Below are positions 10,643 to 21,845 of a DNA stretch of 64,000 bases, one piece after another (the first letter of the stretch is position 1; every line of letters starts with the position of its first letter). The position numbers and the translations under genes are program-made. A model generated the notes under the pieces. The model did not search any database. It saw nothing but the letters and a program-made list of their open reading frames with translations, and was not told the origin of the DNA. Source of the DNA: Gigaspora rosea (taxonomy: Eukaryota; Glomeromycota; Glomeromycetes; Diversisporales; Gigasporaceae); the NCBI GenBank assembly GCA_003550325.1, contig QKWP01000839.1:46875-110874 (forward strand), in the 5' to 3' direction.

Positions 10643-12540
10643 ATGACAGCCTTAACACACTCTGATTCTTTGAGTTCAGAATTTTCGGAAATAAACAATA
10701 TTGGTTTAGACCTATAGAAACTGAGGTTTATAATAAATTAGAGAATGAACTAGAATACGATGATTTAAATTGATCGTGAATCTGAAGATGATGAACCTGA
10801 AATAGTAGATTTACTTGCTAATGATCAAGTTATCGATACGACTGATAATAATGTAGAATTTCAAAAAATTATAGAAAATGAATGTCCAAGTGTTGAAAAA
10901 TTATATGAAAGTACATCATATAATTGCGGACCAGGAAAAAAATTGTTTATAATGATTCCACTAAACGAATTTCTAATATGTCATCTTATTTTCAACCTTT
11001 ACCTAAAAAATATGCAAGGTACTTATCTTATAGCACGAAATACTTGTATTTGGTGGTGGTTCCACAACGATAAGCAAATCAACTAAAAAATGTAACTGTC
11101 AAAATTTGAAACCTTTTTGGTGGCGATACAATAATGATATTTCACTTTGCAAAAAAGTTTACTAGGATATGCATGGTATTTCTGAAACCCATATTGTTAC
11201 TATCAAAAAGCATCTAAAAAATAATGGGCTTAGTGCCTGACATCATAGAAATGAAGAATGTATACCAACTTGTCACTCTATAGTAGTTATTCATAATAAT
11301 ATTGCTAAATTAGTTCGAAATTTTATTAGTAATTATGCAGAAATACATGGATTACTATCATCAGGTTGTCACATATATCGAGATACTCATCAAACTATTT
11401 ATCTTCCAACAACTGATATAAAAAGGCAACTTTATATAGTTTGTATATAGATTCTAATATGAATTTGATAAAACAAAAATGAGTGAATCTGCATTTTGCC
11501 GTTTATGGAATATGTATACACCAGAAATTCGAATCATGTCACCTCGATCAGATCTTTGTGAAGTTTGTTAATATCTTAAATTGTAATTTCACATAATTAT
11601 AGTAATACGGTTATCAAAACTAATGAATTTATTGCTCTTATTAATTTAGCTTGTGAACAAGAGTATTATAATATTTATATTGAATATGCAATGCAAGATG
11701 CCAAACTACTTCCTATTAACTGTGAACAATTTAATTATTTTAATTTAACTGCACATTATGTGTTGATTGAGCCCAATCAATTCATGTCTGTATTCTGGTC
11801 AACAAATAGGGCAAGTATATTTTCTTTCTCCTTACAAATTCCAGTTATTTGGTTTTTTTGTAGCACAGGTATTAATGAGCAACCAAATTTTGTTTTTCCT
11901 GAACGATTTATGCCATATTATGGAAAAGCTGGAAAGGTGCAAATACTATTTTAAGTGCAGTTTTGGTAGGTATTCTTAAATATAATAAAGGTGAAAAAAA
12001 CTTAATTTTGGTTTGTAATAATTGTGGGGCAAAACAAAAATAATACAATAATCTGATTTGTGAATGGCTTGTTGCACAGGGATTTATTTAGAAATTCATT
12101 TGCATTTATAATTGCTGGGCACACAAAGTTTATTGTTGATGTATTTTTTGGAAATATCAAGATTTTATATCACAAAATCAAATGTACTAGTGATATTATT
12201 CACATAATAGAAAATTCAACAAAACAATTTAAGCTCAGATACTGGAATTATTTATTTTATTGGAAAAAAAATTTTAAGCCCTATTTATAATAAACTTCCA
12301 AGACTTAAAAATTGGTATTATTTTCATTTTACAAATAATGGTAGGTTATCTGCCAAACTCATAAAGATGGCCCTAAAGTTATATTTGAATTGCTGAAAAT
12401 AAATGTAGATTTTATAAAAAAGCCTCAAATGCAAAAATGCTTACTAGAGTAAAGAAATACAGAAATCATGATGATTACATTGCTTTGGTTGAAAGTGAGT
12501 GAAAATCTTGAAATTGAAGAAATTATTTCCTAGTAAAAAT
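10643..12540 (+). pseudogene. decayed DUF7869-type transposase, copy 1
   Basis: Conceptual pieces on the plus strand match, in order, the landmarks I associate with DUF7869 transposon proteins. They are an acidic N-terminus from ATG 10643, a segment before CEVC near 11570, a Gln-Ile-Gly-Gln-Val-Tyr-Phe block near 11800, a CNNCG..QK segment near 12020 (family pattern ADNC.GQNKNN), and AGHTKFIVDVFFGNIKILY near 12110-12170. The frame is broken repeatedly by stops and shifts, so no functional protein is made. The canonical acidic residue before NC reads as Asn here. A closely related copy lies at 32434-34606. The family name is from memory of the motif order. The fold is probably DDE-like, but catalytic residues could not be assigned. 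Confidence 0.55.
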
Positions 12541-13019
12541 TTTTTAAAATTTAATAAGATTAATAAAAATTGTATTAAAATGATTCTAAATAGTAAAACA
12601 ATAAATAAAAAAATTAATACTTATATTAATTTTTAAAAAACTTTTTTTACTATTGCCAATTTTATGCATTACATTTTTGCACTAGTCTATAACTATATAT
12701 AATTTTTTCTAAATATACCAGTAATCACAAATACAATAAAAAAATTTTGATTTATCATTTTCATTATATACATTTCATTTTGTATCAAATAATAATAATA
12801 ATAATAATAAATACTAAAAAAAAAGAAGAAAGTTAAATTGCTGCATTTAGCAAGTATTATTTTTACAAGTAGTGTAAAGTATATTTACAAATCACACAAT
12901 GCATGCTAGAAGTTGGATAAAGCTAATCTTGACTAAGTTAAAGGACTTGTGTGCAGCTTATAGCTTCTCTATATAGTGTAAGAAAAAAGAACAAAGTGAA
13001 AATCTATATATCTATTTTA
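12541..13019. other. AT-rich spacer with an (AAT)n tract
   Basis: Holds an (AAT)n microsatellite at about 12788-12812 and poly-A/T runs. No gene seen. Confidence 0.6.
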
Positions 13020-13413
13020 ACAAAAACAAGGATGAAAGCCAGAGGTGCAGTTAAAGAATAATAATAAAGAACAAGAGCCAGGGCCTAGAGATACTAGAAA
13101 TAGAACAGGAGAAGCAGTAGATATGAATTTGGTTGCAGATAAAGGTAGTGAGTTTGGGATGACTTAGATGAAAACTTTTAGGAAGTAGATAATAGGGTTA
13201 GAGAGAAATTTGTAGCAAGTTTTTAAAGAAAAAAAGAAATAAAATCAGTTCCTGTTAATGATTTTTAACTGCTTTAAGTAGCATCAAAAGAAAGATAAAT
13301 AGGAGTTTTTCTGCATTGTACAGGGAGATTGATGGGTTAGATAAGGCTTGGCTGAAGGTAAAATTTTTAGTACAAGTACAATTTTTTGGCAAAAATTAGT
13401 AGATGTTTGGATA

Positions 13414-13731
13414 GGGTTCATATTATTTTGCCAACAATCACTTCACTGACATAGCATTTTACCTACAAATATTCACCGACACGTTCATTTTACTGACAGT
13501 TTGTTTCACCGAAGTTCATTTCACTGACAAGTTTTTTTTTTCAAAAAGCACACTAACTATAGGCCTAATTCTACCTAATTCTACCCTGACCCTAATGACA
13601 ATGACCAGAATTACTTTGTCAGTGAAATAAGCTTCGGTGAAATAAACTGTTAGTAAAATGAACTTGTCAGTGAATAATTGTCAGTGAAATGTTATGTCAG
13701 GGAAGTGATTGTCGATTAATTGATTGCCACC
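13414..13731. mobile_element. MULE-type MITE (318 bp) with 10-bp target duplication
   Basis: Flanked by TGTTTGGATA at 13404-13413 and 13732-13741. Long inverted arms share AATCACTTC.CTGACAT, TTCATTTTAC and TTTCACCGAAG. Outermost ~20 bp are diverged. A 9-11 bp duplication with long TIRs indicates a Mutator-like non-autonomous element. The repeated CACTGAC / GTCAGTGA motif is notable within both arms. Confidence 0.75.
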
Positions 13732-13861
13732 TGTTTGGATAAGGGAGGAAGCTTCATAAATTAGCTGATTTTTGTTTACTATAAGCTTACCCCTACCCAC
13801 CCACACCTGTTACCCCCTAATTAGCCAATAAGATTTTACGATTTTAAAAGTTAAATATAAT

Positions 13862-14198
13862 ATTTAATAGTATATAATTTTGATCTACTAGACAAAATTT
13901 GATGATTCAACTACCAAAATGACTCTCTCAACAAGAGAATTTTAGCTAGCCAAAAATTGTTAAAATCCAATTACAGAATACTGTAATCAGAATAGATTTG
14001 TATTACTATAAAAGTTCAATAATTTATTAAATAATTATAATTTATTTATAGTAACACAAATTTATTCTAATCTTAGAATCCTGTAATTAGATTGTAATAA
14101 TTTTGGGCTTGCTAGAATTCTTTTATTGAGATAATTATTTTGGTAGTTAAATCATTGAAATTGGCCCAGTAGATCAGAAGTTATTAACAATTAAAAAT
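13862..14198. mobile_element. foldback element FB1
   Basis: Left arm TTTGATCTACTAGAC...ATGATTCAACTACCAAAATG pairs with right arm CATTTTGGTAGTT...-like sequence ending GGCCCAGTAGATCAGAAG. Inner segments around GTATTACTATAA and TTATAGTAACAC also pair, giving one long hairpin. It stands head to tail with a second member (FB2). No ORF. Confidence 0.65.
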
Positions 14199-14267
14199 TA
14201 ATTTTTAATTGTTAATAACTAATAACTTCTGATCTACTGGGCCAATTTTGATGATTTAACTACCAAA

Positions 14268-14584
14268 TGAAGTGCTTCATATTAAAAGGGCTCATTTTTA
14301 CAATTTTAGAAAAATGAGTTTTTATTAATTTCATTTAAATTTTGGCATGATTGATATTTTTTAATTATTAATGAAAGTCGATTTGTATGAAGAAAAATTA
14401 CATAAGGCTGCATAGAGCCAACATATTACAAGATTATCTAATAGTCATCTGCTGTCTTTAACAATCAAAATCATGAAATATAATTAATTCTGAATCAGTC
14501 TGAAAATCAAACCAAATGGTTAAACTCAATTATCTCAAAATGAAATAAATATAAAAATGGGCCATTTTAATACAAAGCACTCCA
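14268..14584. mobile_element. TIR MITE, second copy of the 60043-60383 family
   Basis: Ends TGAAGTGCTTCATATTAAAA and (reverse complement) TGGAGTGCTTTGTATTAAAA. The interior shares TTTTGGCATGATTGATATT, ATGAAAGTCGATTTG, CAGTCTGAAAATCAAA and AACTCAATTATCTCAAAAT with 60043-60383. Its sequence diverges from that copy in many places, so it is the older of the two or from another subfamily. Confidence 0.7.
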
Positions 14585-14835
14585 ATAATTCTCTCAATAA
14601 AAGGATTCTAGAAGCATAAAATTGTTAAAATTCAATTACAGAATCCTAAAATCAAAATAAATTTGTATTACTATAAATGGTTATAATTATTTAATAAATT
14701 ATAGAATTTTTATATAATACAAACCTATTCTAATCACAGAATCTGGTGATTAGATTTTTATAAATTTTGGATATGCTAGAATACTCTTATTGAGAGTATT
14801 ATTTTGGTAGTTAAATTATCAAATTTGGTCCAGTA

Positions 14836-16914
14836 TAGAGATGGGCAAAATGGCACTTTTTATACTATACATATACATGATATACTACATGCCTGCATAT
14901 ATTATATGCACTATAGTTAATCAAATCTAAGTCTGGTTTGGGTTTGGTCCAAAGTCTGCAAACTAGTCTGAGTCAAAATTTTATTTATACAGTTAACTCC
15001 CTCTAATCCGAACTGTCAGGACTGCTTTTTTTACTATGTAAAAATTTGGAAAAGTTCAGTTTTCAAAAAGTTATATATGGCTTATCCGAACTTTATAATA
15101 AAATTTACAAATGTTTTAGAAGATTTTGTTTGGTTTAGAGAGAATTTAATAGTATTCAGTTTAGAGAGGTTCAGATTAGAGTGAGGTGACTGTATATTTT
15201 TTGATGCTAAACAGGTTTACTTTGTGTATAAAGTAAGAATTAATTATTAAAAATTTGTGAATCATAAGATTTTATAGAATTTTCTTAATAAAATTTTATA
15301 AAATCTTATAATTTACAAAATTTTACTAATTAATTCTAACTTAATTCACTAATTAAACCTGTTAAATACTTAAAAATATATTAAATCAGTAATGCTATTT
15401 TTATTTTACTTAAAATTTGAAAAAAGATGCATAATTTTAGATTTTTGATCAAAAAGTCAAATTTAAGCATCTTTTCAAGCAACATAAAAAACAACTTTAC
15501 CAATTTAATGTATTTTTAGGTGCTGAACATAATTACTTAATGCATAAAGTTAGAATTAATTAATAAAATTTTGTGAATTATATAGAAATTTATTAATAAA
15601 ATTTTATAAAATCTTAATTAATTCTAACTTAATGTAATAAGCAAACTTGTTTAGTATCTAAAAATATATCAAATTAGGAGAATTATTTTTATTTTGTTTG
15701 AAATTTAGAGAATAGATGCATAATTTTATATTTTTGATCAAAAAGTTTTACCAAATTTTAAGCAACATAAAAACAATTCTACTAATTTAATGTATTTTTA
15801 GGTGCTAAACATGATTACTTAATGCATAAAGTTAGAGTTGCTTTTAAAATTTTGTATATCATAACATTTTATAGAATTTTATTAATAAAATTTTATAAAA
15901 TCTTATTATTTACAAAATTTTTGATCTAACTTAATGTACTAACTAACTTATTTAGCATCTACAAATATATTAAATTGGCAGAATTGTTTTTATTTTACTT
16001 GAAATTTGGAGAAAAGATGCTTAAATTTGACTTTTTTGATCAAAAATCCAAAATTATCCATTTGTTCTCTAAATTTCAAGTTAAATAAAAATAATTCTGC
16101 TAATTTGATGTATTTTTAGATGCCAAACAAGCTTGTTTATTGCATTAAGTTAGAATTAATTAGTAAAATTTTGTGAACAATAAGATTTTTTAAAATTTTA
16201 TTAATAAATTTCTATATAATCTATATAATTTACAAAATTTTATTAATCAAATTTAACTTTATACATTAAGTAATTGTGTTCAGCACTTAAAAATACATTA
16301 AATCAGTAGAGTTGTTTTTTATGTTGCTTAAAATTTGGTGAAAAGATGTTTAAATTTGACTTTTTAATTAAAAATCTAAAATTATATATGTATCTTTCCC
16401 CCAAATTTCAAGTAAAATAAAAACTTTACTAATTTAATATATTTTTAGGTGCTAAACAAGTTTATTTAGTGAATAAAGTTAGAATTAATTAATAAAAAAT
16501 TTGTGAATTATAAGATTTTATAGAATTTTATTAATAAAATTTTATAAAATCTTATGATTTACAAAATTTTACGAATTAATTCTAAATTAATACACTAAAT
16601 AAACTTGATTAGCACCTAAAATATATATAAACATATTTAGATTAAGACTAATCTGCTAACTTCAGACCAGAATTTGAGTATCTAAAGTTTGAAATTAGTA
16701 AAATTTAAAGTCTGAGTCTGGTCTAATTCCAGAAGTACTAGTTATACTAAAGCAGTTATTTTGATAGCAAAATTATAAAAAATAAATTAGTGAATCAAAA
16801 GTTATTTATTATCAACTATTCTATTTTACTAATTTTGTATAGCATGCATTAAATTGCTTAGACTATGTGCATATATACATACATGTATACATTATGTGCT
16901 TGTGCCCATTTCTA
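14836..16914. mobile_element. hAT-type element (2079 bp) filled with palindromic satellite
   Basis: Ends TAGAGATGGGCA and (reverse complement) TAGAAATGGGCA are flanked by a perfect 8-bp duplication GTCCAGTA at 14828-14835 and 16915-16922. No transposase is encoded. Subterminal arms include complementary GTCTGGTTTGG/CCAGACTC-type motifs. The interior (15236-16600) is five units of one palindrome alternating with four of another, with a period near 310 bp. Confidence 0.8.
15236..16600. repeat. alternating palindromic satellite, ~310-bp period
   Basis: Palindrome A, whose arms read TTAGAATTAATTAATAAAAT inward and whose centre is TTTATTAATAAAATTTTA, starts near 15236, 15549, 15829, 16149 and 16478. 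Between successive copies is palindrome B, with centre TTTTTGATCAAAAA and arms AAAATACATTAAAT. Each unit can therefore extrude two hairpins. No ORF. Divergence between units is moderate. Confidence 0.75.
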
Positions 16915-18010
16915 GTCCAGTAAATCAAAAGTTATTAATTATTAAATACTATTAATAAGTCTATAATTTTGGTCAAAAATAATTTTGCAACTTTGGCTGA
17001 AATTATAAAATTTTGGCTAAAATTATACCTGATACTTCAGCTAACCCACCCATCTACCCAAAAATTAGCTAATTTTTGGAAGCTTTCTAAGGCAATTAGA
17101 ATGTTGCAGATTCTACTAAAAAGCAATTTGTTATTATGCATGATGAAGTTAAAATGAGAGCTATTATACTAAGATTAGCAGATAACTGAGGATAGAGTGC
17201 TGTGCTACAAATAGTAGAGAGTAATAATAAAATGATGGAGAAGTACAAGAACTGCATATCTTTATTTGGCCAGAAAGGGCAATCTTAGAATTAAAAAAAA
17301 TGTTTGTAAATATCATCATAAGAGAAGAAGAGCATCATTTACTTCATCTAATTTGGAAAGAATTATTATAAAAGAAGTAAAAAAAAAGAGAGAAGAATTT
17401 TGTTCTTTCAGAGTAGAAATTTCTATGGATCCTTAGATTGATAAGGGATAGTCACTTGCTATAACTGCAAAGATATTGGACACATTATTTCAAATTGCTC
17501 TCCTTAAACCCAATGATCTTTGCAAGCCAAAAGCCAAAATTGATTACACTCGAGCTGGACTTGTAAAGAAGAATATATTATAAGATCAAATATTAGTTGT
17601 AGAGAGAATACAAGCAGTAGATGTTTTGAATAATTGGCAATACAAGATTGGTCCATCACTAGTGGTTATAGATTGGTTGAGAAATAGAGTTCCAATACAT
17701 CCAAGAGATGTGTTAGTATTAGCAGCAAAGCCTGTTCTAAATGTTGGTAGATTGACAGGAATTGGTAAGAGAGGAACTGGATCAGTTAATAAAATCAGCA
17801 GCAATAGAGTGTTTGGGGAGTCAAATAATAAGGCCAGAATTTTTACTAGAAGTAAGCCCAATGATCCTAGTGCCCAAGAAAGAACCAAAGAAATGGCAAA
17901 TGGTAATAGACTTGAGATATTTAAATATGATTTTTCTTGAAAAAAGTATGTGTTTCAAAAGTTTGAATGGCTTGTTTCATATAATAGTATGTGATTACAT
18001 GTGATCTAAA

Positions 18011-19021
18011 GAATAGTAGAAAGCTGTTTATTTCTGATAGTTCTGAAGAAATTTTTGTTAATTATTTCTTGAACTTCTTCTATTTGTTTCAAGATTAATG
18101 TTCTCATAAGTATAGTGCACTTTTCCTCTAACAGGTTTATTTTGGGCATTCAAGAATGGGATAAGATTCTCTTTAGTACCAAGGGCACAAGGGTTTCTTC
18201 AATAGTCTTTTTTGGTTTCACTTTCTAGGGATTAGTTGTACACTGTACACATTTTCTGGTGCATTAGTATTGTAGGTGTACTGAGTAAGTGTTAGGAGTG
18301 ACAAAAATTTTTATGATGATTTTTAATTTTAAAATCCATATTTTCATTTTATAAGATGATTTATATTATTTAAGGTTGATTATTAATAAATGAATGTGAT
18401 TATTATTTTTATTTTTTTTCTAAAATTTTTGGACATCAAATCCACACAACTGATACAAATGTAACAGTTAAATAGGAGAGCAATATGAAATAATGTCTAT
18501 TGGGCCTATCCAGCTCTAACCATGTATGGAGAATTCGAGCTTTAATAAATAGTAGTAAAGTTGCAAGTCAATTTAGTCCATTGGATTGAGTCTTGCAGGA
18601 TTTATTAAAGTTAAAGTCGAATTCAGAGAAGAAACTCAGATAAGTATATAAAACTTTATTATATTTCTTAAAGTGTATGTGAAACTTATATTTGGCTTTA
18701 TTCAATTTTAGGTGTTTATATACATTTAAAATTTAAAGAGATGATGAATTTCTAAAATTGCAATTTTTAATTTGCTACATTAGGGAACTGCGAACCTAGA
18801 TAAAGTAGAGTAGGTCCTATACCGCAGAACCAGGAACCCAGGACATCAAAAAGACAGACTTAATAGAGCATGAGTTATCTCACTAGTTCAGTGACAAATC
18901 AGAGAACATATGCCTACTATTGATCTCTGCTAAATGATAACACTGGCATTAAAGAGTGACAGAAATTCTAAGGTGTCTAGGACCTTCAGGATAGCGGAGG
19001 GAGGTTAAAATAAAAAAAAAA
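18011..19021. other. unassigned intergenic stretch
   Basis: No supported gene. A patch at 18780-18990 is less AT-rich than its surroundings (GGAACTGCGAACCTAGATAA, ACCAGGAACCCAGGACATC) but gives no recognisable protein or RNA. It may be a worn piece of the retroelement to its left. Confidence 0.5.
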
Positions 19022-19430
19022 GAAAAAAAAACAAATTGAATAAATGATTTATCTTTTATGCACATATGTACTTGTATACATATATATTTGTTATGGCATG
19101 ATTTTAGATTGCTCCAAATTGGCTTGTAAAATTCCTAATTTGGTTACTTCATTTTATTATGGGTCATTTAGACTGCATCATATGCTTTTTTTCCAGTTTT
19201 TTTTTTTTAACAGGAATTTAGAAACTACAGATGAAAGTAACGTTATAAAACTAATGAACTTTTTTATAAAAAGCGGAGAATTTGAAAAATTGGCTGGAAA
19301 TTGGCATAATTAAACGGAAATTTCAGGTATTTTACAAGTTTTGTGCCATATGGGGCGTCATCAAACATAGTGAGATCTGACAAATTGTTACACGAAATAA
19401 TAAAAAATTATACATAACAAGAACAGCAGC
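19022..19430 (+). repeat. dispersed repeat R1, copy A
   Basis: Aligns with the minus strand of about 34706-35165. Shared blocks include AATGATTTATCTTTTATGCA, CCTAATTTGGTTACTTC, GGGTCATTTAGA, CTACAGATGAAAGTAACG and AGTGAGATC.GACAAATTGTT. It lacks about 55 bp present in the other copy. The ORF across it has no known domain. The nature (transposon, gene fragment or promoter block) is not resolved. Confidence 0.65.
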
Positions 19431-19740
19431 ATAATGCTAACAAGCAATGTGAGAATTCGATAATAAAATAAATTGTATATAAGTTTCCTTTGGCTTTGAA
19501 ATGCCTACTAACTTATATGGGTTCAAGGTTTTTTATTAAACAGATAAACAGATCGGTCTGTAGTCTTTATTGAAGGCAGAAGGCAAAAGTCAAGCCTTTA
19601 AATACATATTTTCGTTTATATAAATTAATTACAATACTCTATTTAAAGAAAACTTTTATCCGCAATTAATTTATCTTTAAAATCATCTGATTACAACAAT
19701 CCCTTCATTAACCATAGTAATGGGCTAACACGTCTATGCC

Positions 19741-20091
19741 TTAATTAAGAGTTTCGTCCGTGAAAAAGAGATTTTGAAACATATTGGCAGATTCCTGAAA
19801 ATACTTGAATGCCTTTGGGCAACCGAGATGAGTTAAAGGATCCAGTACTGGTGAAGAGACGCGTACTGAAGGCTTCCTATTTAAGCGCGTTGGTGTTAAC
19901 GGAGACCGGGATCTTAGTAGTCGATCCATCTTCCGGTCGACAATCACATCTATAAAAGACTTACATCCAATGTTTAGTATAATATCCCATATAGTAATAA
20001 GAAATGATATATAAGTATAACAAAGTAGGAAATAAGAGAAATATGTATATGATAACAAATAAAGAAATAATAAGGAATATTCGGATGTCAA
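19741..20091 (-). CDS. tentative hypothetical protein (3' exon on minus strand)
   Basis: The open frame of 116 codons has a low-complexity hydrophobic N-terminal half and a more protein-like C-terminal half from about residue 54 (KMDRLLRSRSPLTPTRL ... FTDETLN) rich in Ser, Arg and Pro. A likely splice acceptor (TTTTATAG) sits just before this C-terminal part, around 19950. The true gene may therefore be a last exon of about 210 bp with upstream exons not recognised, and the hydrophobic half could be translated intron. A minus-strand AATAAA at about 19569-19574 could be its polyadenylation signal. No family recognised. Confidence 0.3.
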   Translation of the reverse strand: MTSEYSLLFLYLLSYTYFSYFLLCYTYISFLITIWDIILNIGCKSFIDVIVDRKMDRLLRSRSPLTPTRLNRKPSVRVSSPVLDPLTHLGCPKAFKYFQESANMFQNLFFTDETLN

Positions 20092-20900
20092 TCGATCATC
20101 AAAGTATGCAGTTTTAAGAATTCAGGGTGATCAAAGTAAATTGATAACGGGGTTCTGATATCAAGGTTTAAGACTTTAAGACCGGGGTAAAGAAAAATTT
20201 TAATTTTTCGAGTGTAACAACGGTTTACACTATTAATATCGCTTTATTCAGAATCCTCGTAGCACAAACTTCTCACACTGATCAGTTTATCTGTTATAAT
20301 AATTCAAAAGATTTTTATTTATTTACTGGATCATAAGATATCTTCGATCTTTTATAAAATTTGTTTCTAATATGTTATAGTTATTGTATGGGTCTGACGT
20401 AACAACCCGTGCGTCACCTTCACATCAATAAAAAGCCAGTTTTAATATTACTAAAAATCTATATATATAAATTCTTTCGTGCAAAATATCAAACAATTAA
20501 ATCAAAATTCAGGCATAAACCTAATAAAGTAAAAAAATCACAATAATTTTTTTTTTAAAAAAAAAGACTAAATCTAATCTAAAAGCAAAATACAACTACG
20601 CTAGAAATTTTTGAAAATTCAATAACATAACCTCGTTCGGTGAAAATTATATAAAGAAAGTAAAACAAAATAACATATGACTCTGTATAATTAGAATTTA
20701 AAGAAAGCAAAAACTTAATAACGTGCAATCCGCCCAAAAAAGAATTTTAATGAAATACGAATCTGTCTAATAAAGAATTTAAAGAAAGCAAAGATTAAAG
20801 GCGAAGATCTAATAATGTATGACTATACAATAAAATTTAAAAAAAAAAACCAATAAATAAAGAATTTTAAAGAATAAAAGCGAAGATCTAATAATTTATA

Positions 20901-21020
20901 GTTATTGTATGGGTTGTAGTGAATAACCCAGTACACACGGGTTCATATTCCGTGCCGAAGGCACGGGATTTAAATATGAACCCGTGTGTGTAACGGGTTA
21001 TTCAACACCCATATAATAAC
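20901..21020. repeat. 120-bp near-perfect palindrome
   Basis: Arms run from GTTATTGTATGGGTTG through AATAACCC and ACACGGGTTCATATT to a small centre CGTGCCGAAGGCACG, then the inverse back to ATATAATAAC. Only a few mismatches. It looks like a foldback MITE. The CACGGGTT motif recurs in the flanking array. Confidence 0.75.
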
Positions 21021-21317
21021 TATTTTATTGCACGGTGTCTGACGTAACAACCCCGTGCCAATAAGCAAATGAAAAAAGCACGGGTTTTCATATAAGACCC
21101 GTGCAATAATGTATGACTTATCCAATAAAAATTTAATAAAAATCCACAATTATATTTAATAAGAATTTAAAGAAATGAAGTCCTAATAATCTATCCAAGA
21201 CAATTTTAAAAAAGCGAAAGCCGACATCATCCAATAAAAATTTAAAAAGACCTAATGACGCGAATATCCCAATATTTTTAAAAATGTAAAACAACTTTAA
21301 TAATAATAAAAATAAAT

Positions 21318-21375
21318 AATTAAATCGGTACACTTTCATATTTTATTAAATATGAAAGTGTTCCGATTTAGTTAT
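21318..21375. repeat. short hairpin
   Basis: TAAATCGG.ACACTTTCATAT meets its inverse ATATGAAAGTGTTCCGATTTA across a short AT spacer. A chance terminator-like role is unlikely; it is probably a small foldback. Confidence 0.6.
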
Positions 21376-21573
21376 TTTTTAAACATGTGTCAATAAATGA
21401 GTGAAAAAAGCACGGGTTGTTACATAAGACCCGTACAATAAAACATTATATTTTTCGATTAATTTTAATAAAACTTAGGCTTTTATGAGCTTTTCTTGCT
21501 ATTTTGTTTTTTTTTAATATATTCAATTGGTAGGTTTTGAAAGATCACCAAAATAAAAAGTACTTTAACGCAT

Positions 21574-21760
21574 ATAAAAATTTTATGTCAGGATGAAACC
21601 CGCGCAGCTAGCTAGTAAAATCCGCTTTGATCATAGGGTTTGGGAGAAATCCGCGTTAGCATAGTGTGTTTTATATGTTAACGCGGATTTCACCCTCATG
21701 TGATCTGCATAGCGGATTTTACTAGCTAGCTGCGCGGGTTCACCCTGTCGTAAAATTTTT
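21574..21760. repeat. ~185-bp palindrome upstream of the DUF4419 gene
   Basis: Outer arms AAAATTTTATGTCAGGATG and CACCCTGTCGTAAAATTTT enclose ACCCGCGCAGCTAGCTAGT and its complement, then AAATCCGCGTTAGCATA and its complement. The arms include GCAGCTAGCTAGT, which resembles a Helitron-like CTAGT 3' end, but no matching left end was proven. Confidence 0.7.
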
Positions 21761-21845
21761 ATTCAATTATGATAATTTTAAGATCTTCATTCACAACTGC
21801 GTTGCGCAGCTACTTATTACACAAGGAACAAATTTATCGAATTCA

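Larger units (their letters stand above)
14199..16968. mobile_element. foldback element FB2, interrupted twice
   Basis: It begins TAATTTTTAATTGTTAATAA...GATCTACTGGGCC and ends with the inverse near 16915-16968 (GTCCAGTAAATCAAAAG...). It is the same family as FB1. Two insertions expand it: a MITE at 14268-14584 and a 2079-bp hAT-type element at 14836-16914. Removing both leaves a foldback of about 0.38 kb, matching FB1 in size. Confidence 0.65.
13020..18010 (+). mobile_element. old broken DIRS-like retroelement, interrupted by nested transposons
   Basis: Scattered plus-strand protein similarity is seen on both sides of a block of nested insertions. The left side has gag-like acidic/basic sequence around 13020-13400. 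The right side has a CCHC zinc knuckle (CYNCKDIGHIISNC) near 17456 and a reverse-transcriptase start (VPKKEPKKW, then IDLRYLN) near 17860-17920. The knuckle followed by this style of RT resembles DIRS elements such as the one at 53.8-58.2 kb. It is a fossil with many breaks and no intact gene. It is old, since a MULE MITE, two foldbacks, a MITE and a hAT element have accumulated within it. Outer ends are not defined. Confidence 0.5.
20455..21560. repeat. degenerate A-rich repeat array with hairpins
   Basis: Short A-rich units such as AATAAAGAATTTAAAGAAAG and AAGATCTAATAAT recur between about 20660 and 21260, interrupted by the palindrome at 20901-21020. CACGGGTT...ACATAAGACCCGTGCAATAA-like copies occur near 21080-21110 and 21400-21430. 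No gene. Confidence 0.55.

Noticed and set aside
17586-17888. Hydrophobic minus-strand ORF
   Set aside because: Complement of the retroelement region, whose plus-strand matches are clear.
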